A stretch of DNA of 64,000 nt. Origin: Vibrio spartinae. Its GTDB lineage: Bacteria > Pseudomonadota > Gammaproteobacteria > Enterobacterales > Vibrionaceae. The first letter of the stretch is position 1. Each line of letters begins with the position of its first letter. A model generated the notes under the pieces. It had not been told where the DNA came from. It made no database searches and worked only from the letters and a program-made list of their open reading frames with translations. Below are positions 36,808 to 46,184 of the stretch, piece by piece. Made by a program: the position numbers and the translations under genes. The stretch is taken from the NCBI RefSeq assembly GCF_024347135.1, contig NZ_AP024908.1:558001-622000 (forward strand), in the 5' to 3' direction.

Positions 36808-37038
36808 AATCGTGAGTCGTATTCCGATTTTTCTGACGTTTGCTCAATAAAACTACAACTTGCCCATATCTAAAGAAACACTCCGTCAATAATAGATGAT
36901 CACTTTGAGGCCCGCACACAAAACGTAAGCCTCGCATCTATTAGCCATGCTACCCGGAGAACTCATCCAAATCGATGACTCCCATCATGACCGAAGCGAC
37001 AAATGCAGCCTATTAGTGTTCATTGATACCGACGGATA
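36808..37038 (+). pseudogene. Decayed ISNCY-family transposase fragment
   Basis: In 3 frames, with stops and one frameshift near 36872, the translation matches the middle of an ISNCY/IS1202-type DDE transposase: NRESYSDFSDV then KLQLAHI, shifting to ISKETLRQ, two stops, MITLRPAHKT, and PGELIQIDDSHHDR followed by KCSLLVFID. The pattern KETLRQ...GELIQID.SHHD...LLVFID is characteristic of that family (first catalytic Asp in QID). The rest of the element up to about 37580 is not readable. No terminal inverted repeats identified. Confidence 0.72.
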
Positions 37039-37581
37039 AGCCGCCGCTCGTCCATTCCATACATTGCCGCACATTCCATATACTAGTCAGAGCCTTTACT
37101 TCATTCTCATTCGAATAAGTCTACGGTATCAAAAACTCACTTTCTCTGTGGTTATCCTAGATTTGTGACTGCATCGAAAAACCTAATTCAGCCCACCCAT
37201 TGAAGATAAATTTTTTATTTGTTGTGGTTGTTATTTTTAGTGCTGTGAAATGAATCGATTATTGATTACGACATTCTTAGTTATAGTGCATCAGGATATG
37301 TATCTAGCGTGATACTGTCACTCAGCAGAAGTATTCACTAACATGAGATCCTAAAGGATCGTCTTTCTTTGAGAAACGTATACTCGGTTAATGCACATGC
37401 TATATGTAGTAGAACATATCGGGATAAGTTAATGAAAAATATAAAGTTTGCATGGTTTTCATTAAAAAATGGTCACGAACAGTAAAACGATCAACTTATT
37501 TTTCATAGAGAATTAACTGGGCAATGTAAGTAATTACTACGCGCTGTGGTGTTGGTATATTTGGTTCAGATTTCAGAAAAG
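37039..37581. other. Intergenic stretch, possible IS debris
   Basis: AT-rich, no convincing ORF, no RNA structure recognised. May hold the remaining 3' part of the decayed insertion sequence. Confidence 0.4.
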
Positions 37582-37610
37582 AAAAAAGCCCCCTCTTTTC
37601 AGAGAGAGCT
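37582..37610 (-). terminator. Terminator of the vxr operon
   Basis: 9-bp stem AGCCCCCTC / GAGAGAGCT with G-U pairs and a minus-strand T6 run, just after the TraF-like gene. Confidence 0.8.
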
Positions 37611-37645
37611 TAGATAGGCGTGCCGTTAAGAAAAGAATAAACGCG

Positions 37646-38803
37646 TTAGTATGTGGACAGGAAGTTCACATAAGCACCTTTGGCATGGGCATTGGTATAA
37701 CTGACAGCAGCATCAAGCTCAAATAGTCCAAGTAGGGATAATCCTATCCCCGCTGTATATACCCCATCGGAACCACTATAAACCAGGTTCTTTTTATAAC
37801 CGGCTCGTAATTTTAGCTGACGCAGAATATCAATTTCGCCACCGACACGCAGCATCTGTGTATTGTCGTTGAAATTGGTATAGCGCTCTTCCTCATTCAG
37901 GTCATAATCGACGCTAATCGAGGCATAATCACCAATCAGCCCAACACCAACCGTATACAATGGTCTAAGTTGATAACTATATTGCAGATCCGCCTTGCCA
38001 GATATACTGGAAGCAACTAGCCGGGTCGTGATATCACGAGAAACCAAATTGGTTGCCGCAAATCCAACTCTGACTGGTCCATAAAACCACAGAAGGCCTG
38101 CATCTAAGTTAAATACCGTTTCCCCGGTACTGTTGGCATCGATATCACTGAGATCGTAGTTCTTCAAACTGGCTTCATATACATAGGTATACACGCGTTG
38201 AAGTTTGGGAGAAACTCCGACTGAGATATGTTGCCCGAGAAATGTTTGATACTTTGCCAGAGAAAGTCCCACCTCAGTAACCGCAACAGAAACAGCGTCG
38301 ATCGTACTATTCTGCGCATTATCAAGCGTTGAGGAACCGGTTGTCGCAATTGATGGCGTCACATAAGTCTCTGCATAGGCTTTACCAAACAAATTCATCG
38401 AAATATATTGATTGGGAATCCCTATTGCGATCGCACCACCAATATCAGCTTTGAGTTCTCCGCCATTAAGCGCATCTAGCTGACTTTGGAGCTGAGCTTC
38501 TTGTGATGAATCTCCGCCTTCCACATTTTTGATTAAGTCACCCACATCATCAATGGTATTTGAAATATCATCAGGATCGTTATAGGTCAGTCCAAAACTG
38601 GGAAGTAACATTCCCGCATCATCGTTTTTTCGATAAATGGCGACAATAGCAGGATTATAGAAAGGAGCAGTGAGATAATTGGCAGAAACAACCCCGGTGC
38701 CTCCCATTGCATCCCCTCGGGCTTCAACAGCGTAGGAAGCTGCCATACTCCCGGATGAAACAACGAGAAGTGAAGGAATTAAATATTTTAGTTTTATATC
38801 CAT
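37646..38803 (-). CDS. TraF-like outer-membrane beta-barrel protein in the vxr operon
   Basis: 385 residues. Signal peptide (YLIPSLLVVSSGSMAASYA) followed by VEARGDAMGGTGVVSANYLTAPFYNPAIVA, typical of the 'conjugal transfer TraF' (TraF_2) family, which is an outer-membrane FadL-like barrel and has nothing to do with conjugation. Alternating-hydrophobicity strands continue to a C-terminal aromatic (NFLSTY). It is the last gene of the locus and starts 60 bp after vxrC, corresponding by position to a further vxr gene (vxrD/E); I cannot tell which. Confidence 0.85.
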   Translation of the reverse strand: MDIKLKYLIPSLLVVSSGSMAASYAVEARGDAMGGTGVVSANYLTAPFYNPAIVAIYRKNDDAGMLLPSFGLTYNDPDDISNTIDDVGDLIKNVEGGDSSQEAQLQSQLDALNGGELKADIGGAIAIGIPNQYISMNLFGKAYAETYVTPSIATTGSSTLDNAQNSTIDAVSVAVTEVGLSLAKYQTFLGQHISVGVSPKLQRVYTYVYEASLKNYDLSDIDANSTGETVFNLDAGLLWFYGPVRVGFAATNLVSRDITTRLVASSISGKADLQYSYQLRPLYTVGVGLIGDYASISVDYDLNEEERYTNFNDNTQMLRVGGEIDILRQLKLRAGYKKNLVYSGSDGVYTAGIGLSLLGLFELDAAVSYTNAHAKGAYVNFLSTY

Positions 38804-38863
38804 ATGCGCTATAAACCGAATAAAATTTAATGTTTATAACGACAGATTGTCATATATCTTTAG

Positions 38864-39745
38864 CTATTCCTCTAGTGAAACATCATATGTTTTACTAATA
38901 ACTTGAGATTGCTCAATAGTTATCGGCCCTTGCCACCGCTGATGATTCATCGATACCGCCAGAACATATCGTCCCGGTTCTAATGTTTTAGGTGGCAACT
39001 CGCTCGGATAATTAGACTCATAGGTCTGTTTCCAAACGTCTGAGTATTTCCCATTATGATAGCTATACGCTGAAACTCTCATTTTGGGTAATGGGCAGTA
39101 ACGATTCGGAATCGCTGTTTTTTCGACACGCCATTGTTCTTTTGAACGCCAATGAATCGTGTGATACGTCTTCGGATTATCAAGGATGATCCAAGAACTC
39201 CACGATTCACCATTTTTTCGAGAAACGATCAATCGATAGAGCCCCATCGGCAAACGATTATTCAGATTATAACGCTTCACGTAAGTGAGCTCACTTGTGA
39301 CACCGTCACTTTTTGTCTGGGAAAAAGAGCTATCGAGTGAAATTGAATGATCAATCCAGCGAGTGAACGAAACCTCTTCTATTTGTGACGTTGTCACCAT
39401 ATTAATCAGTAATTGGAATGCATCCCGTCCCGGACTCTGAATCTCTACTCTTCGTACTGCGAGAGATTTAATCCAATCAGGAAAAGGGCCACGCTCCAGA
39501 CTCTTTCCACAATCTGCGCTTAAAGATTGGAGTAACAAGTCATTCAGATGACTGCTGAGGTGATTACTTTTAGCGTTCTGCCATACTTCAACTAAAGAGT
39601 TAAACATTTTAGGCAGATCATCTTCCAGCAGATGTTCATGGGCTTGAGTTAATGGCGTGTTGCGTTCAAACCAATTCGCATAAACAGAATAGCTGGGAGC
39701 GCATATCAGTACTCCCAGTAAGAAAAAACTCTTTTTTCTCATCAT
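38864..39745 (-). CDS. vxrC: DUF2861 protein VxrC
   Basis: 293 residues. Signal peptide (MMRKKSFFLLGVLICAPSYSVYA) so periplasmic. A DUF2861-type protein, of unknown function, typical of Vibrio. Beginning with WFERNTPLTQAHEHLLEDDLP, it contains many Trp-Ser motifs in the C-terminal half (ESWSSWI, HWRSKEQWRVEK) that suggest a beta-sandwich. Its start overlaps the vxrB stop by one base, so it is part of the vxr operon, regulated by the VxrAB envelope-stress system. Confidence 0.85.
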   Translation of the reverse strand: MMRKKSFFLLGVLICAPSYSVYANWFERNTPLTQAHEHLLEDDLPKMFNSLVEVWQNAKSNHLSSHLNDLLLQSLSADCGKSLERGPFPDWIKSLAVRRVEIQSPGRDAFQLLINMVTTSQIEEVSFTRWIDHSISLDSSFSQTKSDGVTSELTYVKRYNLNNRLPMGLYRLIVSRKNGESWSSWIILDNPKTYHTIHWRSKEQWRVEKTAIPNRYCPLPKMRVSAYSYHNGKYSDVWKQTYESNYPSELPPKTLEPGRYVLAVSMNHQRWQGPITIEQSQVISKTYDVSLEE

Positions 39746-40404
39746 CAGGCTTTCATTTTATAGCCGACACCCCGTAAGGTTTCAATTTCTAGTCCGGAAA
39801 GTTTTTGTCTTAATTGCAGAACATGCGTATCAACCGTTCTTGTTGTTGGAAAGTGATTGTAGCCCCACACATGATCCAATAATTCATCTCTGGTAAATAC
39901 TCGGCCTAAGTTACTGGCCAGAAATAGCAGTAAATCAAACTCTGTACGGGTCAACGTAATCAACTCACCTTTGTAATGCACTTCTCGCGTGGCTTTATCA
40001 ATCGTTAGTTCTGTTGTGACTACCTTTGTATCATCCTGCGACTCTCCATCAGGCGCTCGAAGTTGCGCTCTCACTCTGGCAAATAACTCGGCTTCAGCAA
40101 ATGGTTTGGTTAGATAATCATTCGCACCAGAATCAAGTCCTGCAACTTTATCTTTCACCGTGACCAGTGCCGTCAACAGAATAACCGGAACATCTTTCAG
40201 GTTTTTCCAATCAACGAGGTGTTCAACTGAATCACCATCAGGAAGCTGTCGATCCAAAATCACTAAATCAGCCTGCTCCCAATACTGTCTTACTTCTGAA
40301 ATCTTCTCCGCATGTAAACAGTTATATCCGGCTTGTTCTAGACTAACTAATAATCCATCAGCCAAGTTTTTATCATCTTCAACAAGAAGCAACGTCTGTT
40401 TCAC
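39745..40404 (-). CDS. vxrB: Response regulator VxrB (OmpR family)
   Basis: 219 residues. N-terminal receiver with phosphoacceptor Asp in DLVILDRQLPDG, Thr/Lys switch residues LTALV and TKPFAEAEL; C-terminal winged-helix with TRTEFDLLLFLASN and TVDTHVLQLRQKL. In V. cholerae VxrAB (WigKR) responds to cell-wall damage and controls cell-wall synthesis and type VI secretion. The 26-bp overlap with vxrA and the 1-bp overlap with vxrC show a tightly coupled operon. Confidence 0.93.
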   Translation of the reverse strand: MKQTLLLVEDDKNLADGLLVSLEQAGYNCLHAEKISEVRQYWEQADLVILDRQLPDGDSVEHLVDWKNLKDVPVILLTALVTVKDKVAGLDSGANDYLTKPFAEAELFARVRAQLRAPDGESQDDTKVVTTELTIDKATREVHYKGELITLTRTEFDLLLFLASNLGRVFTRDELLDHVWGYNHFPTTRTVDTHVLQLRQKLSGLEIETLRGVGYKMKA

Positions 40405-41827
40405 AAGGTATCTCCAAAATAAATGTTGTTGGTGGCCCGACTAGAGACATCTTGCCTCCCATTCTCCCAACCATTGATTCTACTATTGTTAAACCTAGGC
40501 CTAAACCACTTTTACTGACGAAGGGCTTACGTAGCTGACGCCAGTCTTTCTGTATCAGCACACCCTGATCGATGACCTTGAACGTAACCATATGACTTGA
40601 CGTCGTTACATCCAACTGCACGGGGGCAGTACCATATTTAATGGCATTTCTTAGCAAATTATCTATACAAGTTCCCAACCAATAGACATTTAATTTCGCT
40701 GCAACATCCTGATTGATTGAGAAATGAATAGATGATTCAAATTCTTCCTCTAATTTATATTCTAACCACTCAGCGACTGACGGTACCCAATCCACCGCTA
40801 AAGGTTTGGTATCAGACTGTAAATAATCTTTACTGGCCTCTGCCAACTGCCTCAGACGGCGGGAATCTTCACATAATCGCCGAAATTCATCATAAACAGT
40901 TTCGGGAAGCCGCTCAAACTCTCGTCTGAATCCTTCAACAGTCAGTGAAAGGCTGGCAATTGGTGTCCGCAATTCATGTGTCAATATCTGTAAAATAAGC
41001 ATGCGGCTTCTCAGTTCAAGCCGCTTTGTATTCCAACGATAGACAAACCAACTAATCACTAATAAAACATTGAAAGCAACAAGGCCAACGAGGATATAAC
41101 GTAAAATATCCGATTGGTCTTCTTCTTCCCAACACAAGTTACCGCGTCGAACAAAACAAGTTGAATCCTCATTATTGACATAACTGAAGACTAAACCCGC
41201 CTGTTCGGCATTATTCTTCCACACACGATCAGCAAAAACGTAATACCGATCACCTTTTCTCAACCAAAGCTCATCTTGCTCACTAAACATTGAGTCACCT
41301 GAGATTAATGAGGTGACCGAGTCACTGTCCATCCGCTGCAAACGCCCTAATAAAGTATCTTCGGGTGCTTGAGGACGCTCCTGAATATGCATATAACCTT
41401 TTAGCTCATCATAAAGCTTAGGGTATTTTTTTACATATCGTGCAGCATATGTTCCCCCACCCGGATGAATCAAAGCGCTTCTGGCAAACCAACGCAGCGG
41501 GAGCTTCGTCCCTTTACACATCGCCCGGGTAAAAACCAGCGGCTCTGTCGTTAAAGGGCTCAGCGGTAAGTTGCCGGTACAATGCTGCGCTAAAGCGTAA
41601 AGCTGCTGAATATCTTTCAAAGGATATTGAAATGTCTGAGGCAGCATAGATTCGGGTGTAATAAGTCTTGTGGCATACTCCGCTTCTATTTTTCTCAAAT
41701 CATATGAGACAAGTGCCTCATTATATCGAAACAAGGATATAAAATTATCGATTCTTGCTGGCAAAGAGTCCGCATATGCATATGGAATAGTAAACATGAA
41801 CAACAGCACGAATCGTTTTAATATCAT
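40379..41827 (-). CDS. vxrA: Sensor histidine kinase VxrA
   Basis: 482 residues. N-terminal signal/first helix (RFVLLFMFTIPYAYA), a large periplasmic sensor (~residues 20-235) with two Cys pairs (GNLCWEE near its end), a second helix (ILRYILVGLVAFNVLLVISWFVY), then a dimerisation domain with HELRTPIASLSL (phospho-His) and an ATP-binding domain with NLLRNAIKYG, and a GLGLTIV box. The length and neighbours fit VxrA. The 5' end faces pntB across a terminator. Confidence 0.92.
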   Translation of the reverse strand: MILKRFVLLFMFTIPYAYADSLPARIDNFISLFRYNEALVSYDLRKIEAEYATRLITPESMLPQTFQYPLKDIQQLYALAQHCTGNLPLSPLTTEPLVFTRAMCKGTKLPLRWFARSALIHPGGGTYAARYVKKYPKLYDELKGYMHIQERPQAPEDTLLGRLQRMDSDSVTSLISGDSMFSEQDELWLRKGDRYYVFADRVWKNNAEQAGLVFSYVNNEDSTCFVRRGNLCWEEEDQSDILRYILVGLVAFNVLLVISWFVYRWNTKRLELRSRMLILQILTHELRTPIASLSLTVEGFRREFERLPETVYDEFRRLCEDSRRLRQLAEASKDYLQSDTKPLAVDWVPSVAEWLEYKLEEEFESSIHFSINQDVAAKLNVYWLGTCIDNLLRNAIKYGTAPVQLDVTTSSHMVTFKVIDQGVLIQKDWRQLRKPFVSKSGLGLGLTIVESMVGRMGGKMSLVGPPTTFILEIPCETDVASC

Positions 41828-41932
41828 TTTTTATGTGACTCTATATTCTCAGGCAAGTTTCATGATCCGGTTAGCATTATGACAAAAATAGTTACCTACG
41901 TGTTATGCCGGTGTCAATAATGTGCCCCCTAA

Positions 41933-41961
41933 ATAAATAAAGCCAGCATTATTGCTGGCTT
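41933..41961 (-). terminator. Terminator of pntAB
   Basis: 9-bp stem AAGCCAGCA / TGCTGGCTT, 4-nt loop, minus-strand T-rich tail (TTTATTTATTT), just after the pntB stop. Confidence 0.85.
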
Positions 41962-41996
41962 ATATTACAAAGTTTTCTACTGTTTTTTAGTCGTGA

Positions 41997-43379
41997 TTAA
42001 TCCAAATGTTCCAGAATCTGCAAACATGATGCTTTTGCATCCCCAAATAACATCTGAGTATTCTCTTTAAAGAAGAGCGGATTCTGAACACCTGCGTATC
42101 CGGTATTCATTGAACGCTTAAAGACAATCACATCTTTGGCATGCCAAACTTCCAAAACTGGCATGCCAGCAATTGGACTATTCGGATCCTCTAGCGCTGC
42201 TGGGTTGACCGTATCATTCGCACCGATGACCAGTACAGTATCTGTTTCACTTAAATCATCATTGATCTCATCCATCTCTAATACGATTTCATATGGAACT
42301 TTGGCTTCAGCCAACAGCACATTCATATGGCCGGGCAAACGCCCCGCGACCGGATGGATCCCAAAACGCACTTTGATACCTTTGGCTCTCAGTTTCTCGG
42401 TAATTTCAGAGACTGGGTACTGAGCCTGAGCCACCGCCATACCATATCCTGGTGTGATCACGACAGACGTTGAGTTTTTAAGCATATCTGCAACATCTTC
42501 AGCCATGATCTCGCGATGTTCACCTTGCTCTTCTCCATCATCACTTATCACGACTTCCTGACCAAATCCGCCCGCAATCACGCTGATAAAAGAGCGGTTC
42601 ATCGCTTTACACATGATATAAGACAGAATCGCCCCCGAAGAACCGACAAGTGCACCAGTCACAATCAATAGATCATTCGCCAGCATGAATCCAGCCGCTG
42701 CGGCGGCCCATCCTGAGTATGAATTCAGCATTGAAACGACAACGGGCATATCTGCACCACCGATCGACGCAACCAAATGATAGCCAAAAACAAAAGCGAT
42801 CAGCGTCATCACCATTAGTGCGAAATAACTCCCGTCAACATTGACAAAGTAGAACAACAATAGTGTGGAAACGATAACTGCCGCAAGATTCCACTTATGT
42901 TTATGAGGAATATTCAACGGCGAAGATTTAAACACACCATGGAGTTTGCCAAACGCAACGATCGAACCGGTAAATGTAACCGCCCCAATAAAAACCCCCA
43001 CAAAAACTTCAACCAAATGGATAACATGTTCAGCATGTGTCACGGTTTCTGGGGCTTCAATAAAGCTATTATATCCAACCAACACAGCGGCCATACCGAC
43101 AAAACTATGAAGGATTGCGACCAACTGGGGCATCTGTGTCATTTCGACTTTCTTCGCAAAATAGATACCGATCGTCCCACCAATCGCCATTGCAATGATA
43201 ATCCAGGCAATTCCCGACGTATCGGGAGCGAAAATAGTCGCCAATAAGGCAATCGCCATCCCGGTGATACCGTAATAGTTACCAGCCCTCGCCGATTCCT
43301 GTTTCGACAAGCCCGCCAGGCTCATCACAAAAAATAAAGCAGCAACGATGTACGCCGCTTGTACTAATCCTGCAGACAT
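41997..43379 (-). CDS. pntB: NAD(P) transhydrogenase beta subunit
   Basis: 460 residues. About nine N-terminal membrane helices (proton channel dII), then the cytosolic NADP-binding domain dIII with [12 protein letters not shown], the [24 protein letters not shown] helix and [24 protein letters not shown]. Couples proton-motive force to hydride transfer between NADH and NADP. The start is 13 bp after pntA. Confidence 0.96.
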   Translation of the reverse strand: MSAGLVQAAYIVAALFFVMSLAGLSKQESARAGNYYGITGMAIALLATIFAPDTSGIAWIIIAMAIGGTIGIYFAKKVEMTQMPQLVAILHSFVGMAAVLVGYNSFIEAPETVTHAEHVIHLVEVFVGVFIGAVTFTGSIVAFGKLHGVFKSSPLNIPHKHKWNLAAVIVSTLLLFYFVNVDGSYFALMVMTLIAFVFGYHLVASIGGADMPVVVSMLNSYSGWAAAAAGFMLANDLLIVTGALVGSSGAILSYIMCKAMNRSFISVIAGGFGQEVVISDDGEEQGEHREIMAEDVADMLKNSTSVVITPGYGMAVAQAQYPVSEITEKLRAKGIKVRFGIHPVAGRLPGHMNVLLAEAKVPYEIVLEMDEINDDLSETDTVLVIGANDTVNPAALEDPNSPIAGMPVLEVWHAKDVIVFKRSMNTGYAGVQNPLFFKENTQMLFGDAKASCLQILEHLD

Positions 43380-43392
43380 TCGCTACTCCTTG

Positions 43393-44928
43393 TTATTTTT
43401 TACGGAACATTTCAAGCATACGCTTGGTGACGGTAAAACCACCGAAGATATTGACACTTGCGATCAACACAGCAATAAACGATAAAAATGTAACAAAGCC
43501 ATCGCCCTGACCAATTTGCAATAAACAGCCGATGACAATAATCCCTGAAATGGCATTGGTCACGGACATTAAAGGTGTATGGAGTGCATGAGTCACATTC
43601 CAGACAACGTAATAGCCGACCACGCAAGCAAGAACAAACACCGTAAAGTGACTGAGGAAGGCAGCAGGTGCAACAGAAGCAACCCAAGCGAATGCACCAA
43701 CACCGACAACGAGGCCCAATGCCTTCTTCATCGGGGACACTGCTTTTTCTTCTGTTTTCTGGGGCGATTTTACTGGCTCAGGTTTAGCCTGTGGTTGTGC
43801 TGAAACTTGAATCGGAGGAGCCGGCCAAGTCACTTCACCTTCCTTAACGACGGTCACACCACGTTGAACAACATCTTCGAAATCGATATAGACTTCACCA
43901 TCTTTTTCTTTGCACAGTAATTTCAGCAGGTTAACCAAGTTGGTGGCATACAGCTGAGAAGACTGTGTCGGTAGACGCCCGACCATGTCGCTATATCCGA
44001 TGATCTTCACACCATTCTCAGTCGTCACCACTTGATCGGCCACTGTATATTCACAGTTTCCGCCATTAGCAGCCGCGAGATCGACAATCACACTGCCCGC
44101 TTTCATACTGTCAACCATTGCTTTGGTAATCAGTTTGGGCGCAGGCTTCCCTGGAATCAATGCGGTCGTAATAATGATATCGACATCTTTTGCCTGCTCT
44201 GCATACAGTTCAGCCGCTTTGCGATTAAAATCATCAGACATCTCTTTGGCATAGCCGTCTCCGGCACCGGAATTTTCCTGAAAATCAACGGAAAGGAACT
44301 CCGCGCCCATCGACTGGACCTGCTCTTTTACTTCAGGACGAACATCAAACGCCCGGACAATAGCCCCCAAACTACCAGCGGCACCAATCGCAGCTAACCC
44401 TGCCACACCGGCACCAGCGACAAAAACTTTTGCAGGCGGTACCTTGCCGGCAGCCGTAATTTGTCCGGTAAAAAATCGGCCAAATTCATGTGCCGCTTCA
44501 ACGACAGCCCGGTATCCGGCAATATTGGCCATCGATGACAAAGCATCAAGTGCCTGCGCCCGAGAAATACGTGGCACGGAATCCATGGCAAGCACATTAA
44601 TTTTTTTACCGGACAAGGCTTCAAGTAACTCTGGATTTTGTGCCGGCCAAATGAAGCAAATCAACGTCGCCCCTTCTTTGATCAGCTCGATTTCTTCAGC
44701 AGTTGGCGCATTAACTTTCAAAATAACATCTGCACGCCATACGTCTTCATGAGACACAACCTGAGCGCCAGCAGCTTCGAAACTCTGGTTGTCAAAACTC
44801 GCTTTGTCTCCGGCATCGGTTTCAATAAGAATATCAAAACCTAACTTTAGCAGCTGCCCTACCGAAGTCGGTGAAGCTGCAACTCGCGTTTCACCCGCAA
44901 GTCGTTCTTTAGGCACACCAATTTTCAT
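43393..44928 (-). CDS. pntA: NAD(P) transhydrogenase alpha subunit
   Basis: 511 residues. N-terminal NAD(H)-binding domain dI beginning [20 protein letters not shown], with [20 protein letters not shown]; a Pro/Lys/Glu-rich linker (~residues 375-400); and four C-terminal membrane helices. Pairs with PntB in an operon pntA-pntB. No clear operator seen in the 293-bp upstream region. Confidence 0.96.
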   Translation of the reverse strand: MKIGVPKERLAGETRVAASPTSVGQLLKLGFDILIETDAGDKASFDNQSFEAAGAQVVSHEDVWRADVILKVNAPTAEEIELIKEGATLICFIWPAQNPELLEALSGKKINVLAMDSVPRISRAQALDALSSMANIAGYRAVVEAAHEFGRFFTGQITAAGKVPPAKVFVAGAGVAGLAAIGAAGSLGAIVRAFDVRPEVKEQVQSMGAEFLSVDFQENSGAGDGYAKEMSDDFNRKAAELYAEQAKDVDIIITTALIPGKPAPKLITKAMVDSMKAGSVIVDLAAANGGNCEYTVADQVVTTENGVKIIGYSDMVGRLPTQSSQLYATNLVNLLKLLCKEKDGEVYIDFEDVVQRGVTVVKEGEVTWPAPPIQVSAQPQAKPEPVKSPQKTEEKAVSPMKKALGLVVGVGAFAWVASVAPAAFLSHFTVFVLACVVGYYVVWNVTHALHTPLMSVTNAISGIIVIGCLLQIGQGDGFVTFLSFIAVLIASVNIFGGFTVTKRMLEMFRKK

Positions 44929-45155
44929 AGTTATTTCCTTATAATTGGCACAGTAATATATTTAATCTAACGGCTTACTTACATATTCAAGCAGCTGACA
45001 ACCACTTGCACTTCTTTGTAACATATTGTTTATAATGTATCGTCTATAACATGTTGTTTCTATGGCATTGATCCAACATCTGCCATGATGTCATCACCAT
45101 ACTAACGAGAATGTCCAGTGAATTGAATATCATGGTAAAAATTAATCATCGCAAA

Positions 45156-45191
45156 AAAGAAACCACAAGCTTATCGGCTTGTGGTTTCTTT
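45156..45191. terminator. Strong bidirectional terminator after the HlyU-family gene
   Basis: 15-bp perfect stem AAAGAAACCACAAGC / GCTTGTGGTTTCTTT with a 6-nt loop; the A- and T-tracts make it functional both ways. Confidence 0.9.
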
Positions 45192-45221
45192 CATTATGAT
45201 TTTAATCAACTTGGGCAACAC

Positions 45222-45497
45222 TCAACTGAAAAGCTTTTCTCCCATCTGATCAATAAACATCTTCGCCTTATGGACCATCAGATCATCAGCACTGCCGCGA
45301 CTGGCCAAAACATCCGACCGAATGAAGCGATGCTCTTTGATTTCCCCATTGATTTCCCGGGTAATCCGTCCGGCAACCCGATACTGACCATTTTCGGCAA
45401 TCGCTTCAGGAAAAATGGCAAAATCTTTGTAATAAACAGGTTCAACAGGTGTTGACTCTTGCTGACGTTGACCAAACAACCGAGATAAAAATCCCAC
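45222..45497 (-). CDS. hlyU: HlyU-family protein
   Basis: 91 residues. Matches the small 'HlyU transcriptional activator' Pfam-type family (MGFLSRLFG, then VYYKDFAIFPEAIAENGQYRVAGRI). The N-terminus is hydrophobic and basic, the remainder a beta-rich fold. This family is distinct from the ArsR-type regulator also called HlyU, so a haemolysin role is not shown by sequence. Starts directly after the ComFB-family gene (no gap), same operon. Confidence 0.82.
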   Translation of the reverse strand: MGFLSRLFGQRQQESTPVEPVYYKDFAIFPEAIAENGQYRVAGRITREINGEIKEHRFIRSDVLASRGSADDLMVHKAKMFIDQMGEKLFS

Positions 45498-45884
45498 TTA
45501 CTTCTCCTTTTGATATTCTGTTTGATGACTAATAATCGGGCTTTCATGCCATTCCAATTCAAGGTCATCATCATAACGAGCCGTTGCAACAACAACAGGA
45601 ACCTCACGATACTCAGGGTTCTGACGACGGTCATTCTTGATCATCGTCTCTCCGGCTTCAACGGCATCTTGTGCAAACTGCTTTAACTTCACTAAACGAG
45701 CTTCCGGAAGCGTGGATAGAAAATCGATATCATGGCGAATGTATACAGGACGCAACTGACTTAGCGCTAAACAAGCCAAATCAGCCAATTGTTCATGACC
45801 ATAGCGAGCTTTAAAATCATCTGAACTCAAAATTTGACCGACTAAAGTTTCCATATAATTATGGACATCAACACTGATATGCAT
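45498..45884 (-). CDS. ComFB-family protein
   Basis: 128 residues from ATG 45884 (GGAG at good spacing; an upstream in-frame start at 45914 adds ten residues). Resembles late competence ComFB proteins: VHNYMETLVGQIL at the start and a DLACLALSQLRPVYIRHDIDF segment. ComFB homologues are linked to cyclic-di-nucleotide binding in other bacteria; not tested here. The gene is upstream of, and abuts, the HlyU-family gene. Confidence 0.8.
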   Translation of the reverse strand: MHISVDVHNYMETLVGQILSSDDFKARYGHEQLADLACLALSQLRPVYIRHDIDFLSTLPEARLVKLKQFAQDAVEAGETMIKNDRRQNPEYREVPVVVATARYDDDLELEWHESPIISHQTEYQKEK

Positions 45885-46184
45885 ATTTATTCTCCAGTAA
45901 CTGTTAGCATCCAAATGGATATAATCTTCAGGATTCAGGGATATCTATATCATAAACATAGTATCAGATAACCAGCCTGACATATTTTTATACATATCAG
46001 TAACAACCATGTGAGCCAAATAATGTGAATATTCTGTATTTCTTTAGTTTTTTGGTATTCTCATCTTTGTGGTTCATTGATGCATTTAGTTACGCATACC
46101 TCACCCAAAATTCAAGAAAGTCGTATAAAAAACGACAAAATGGTGTATTTTTTGCTAAAAATCACGTAAAGTTCAGTCAATTAT

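Noticed and set aside
37646..38803. Conjugation gene
   Set aside because: The 'TraF' name is historical. The protein has an outer-membrane barrel pattern and sits in the vxr operon with no other transfer genes.
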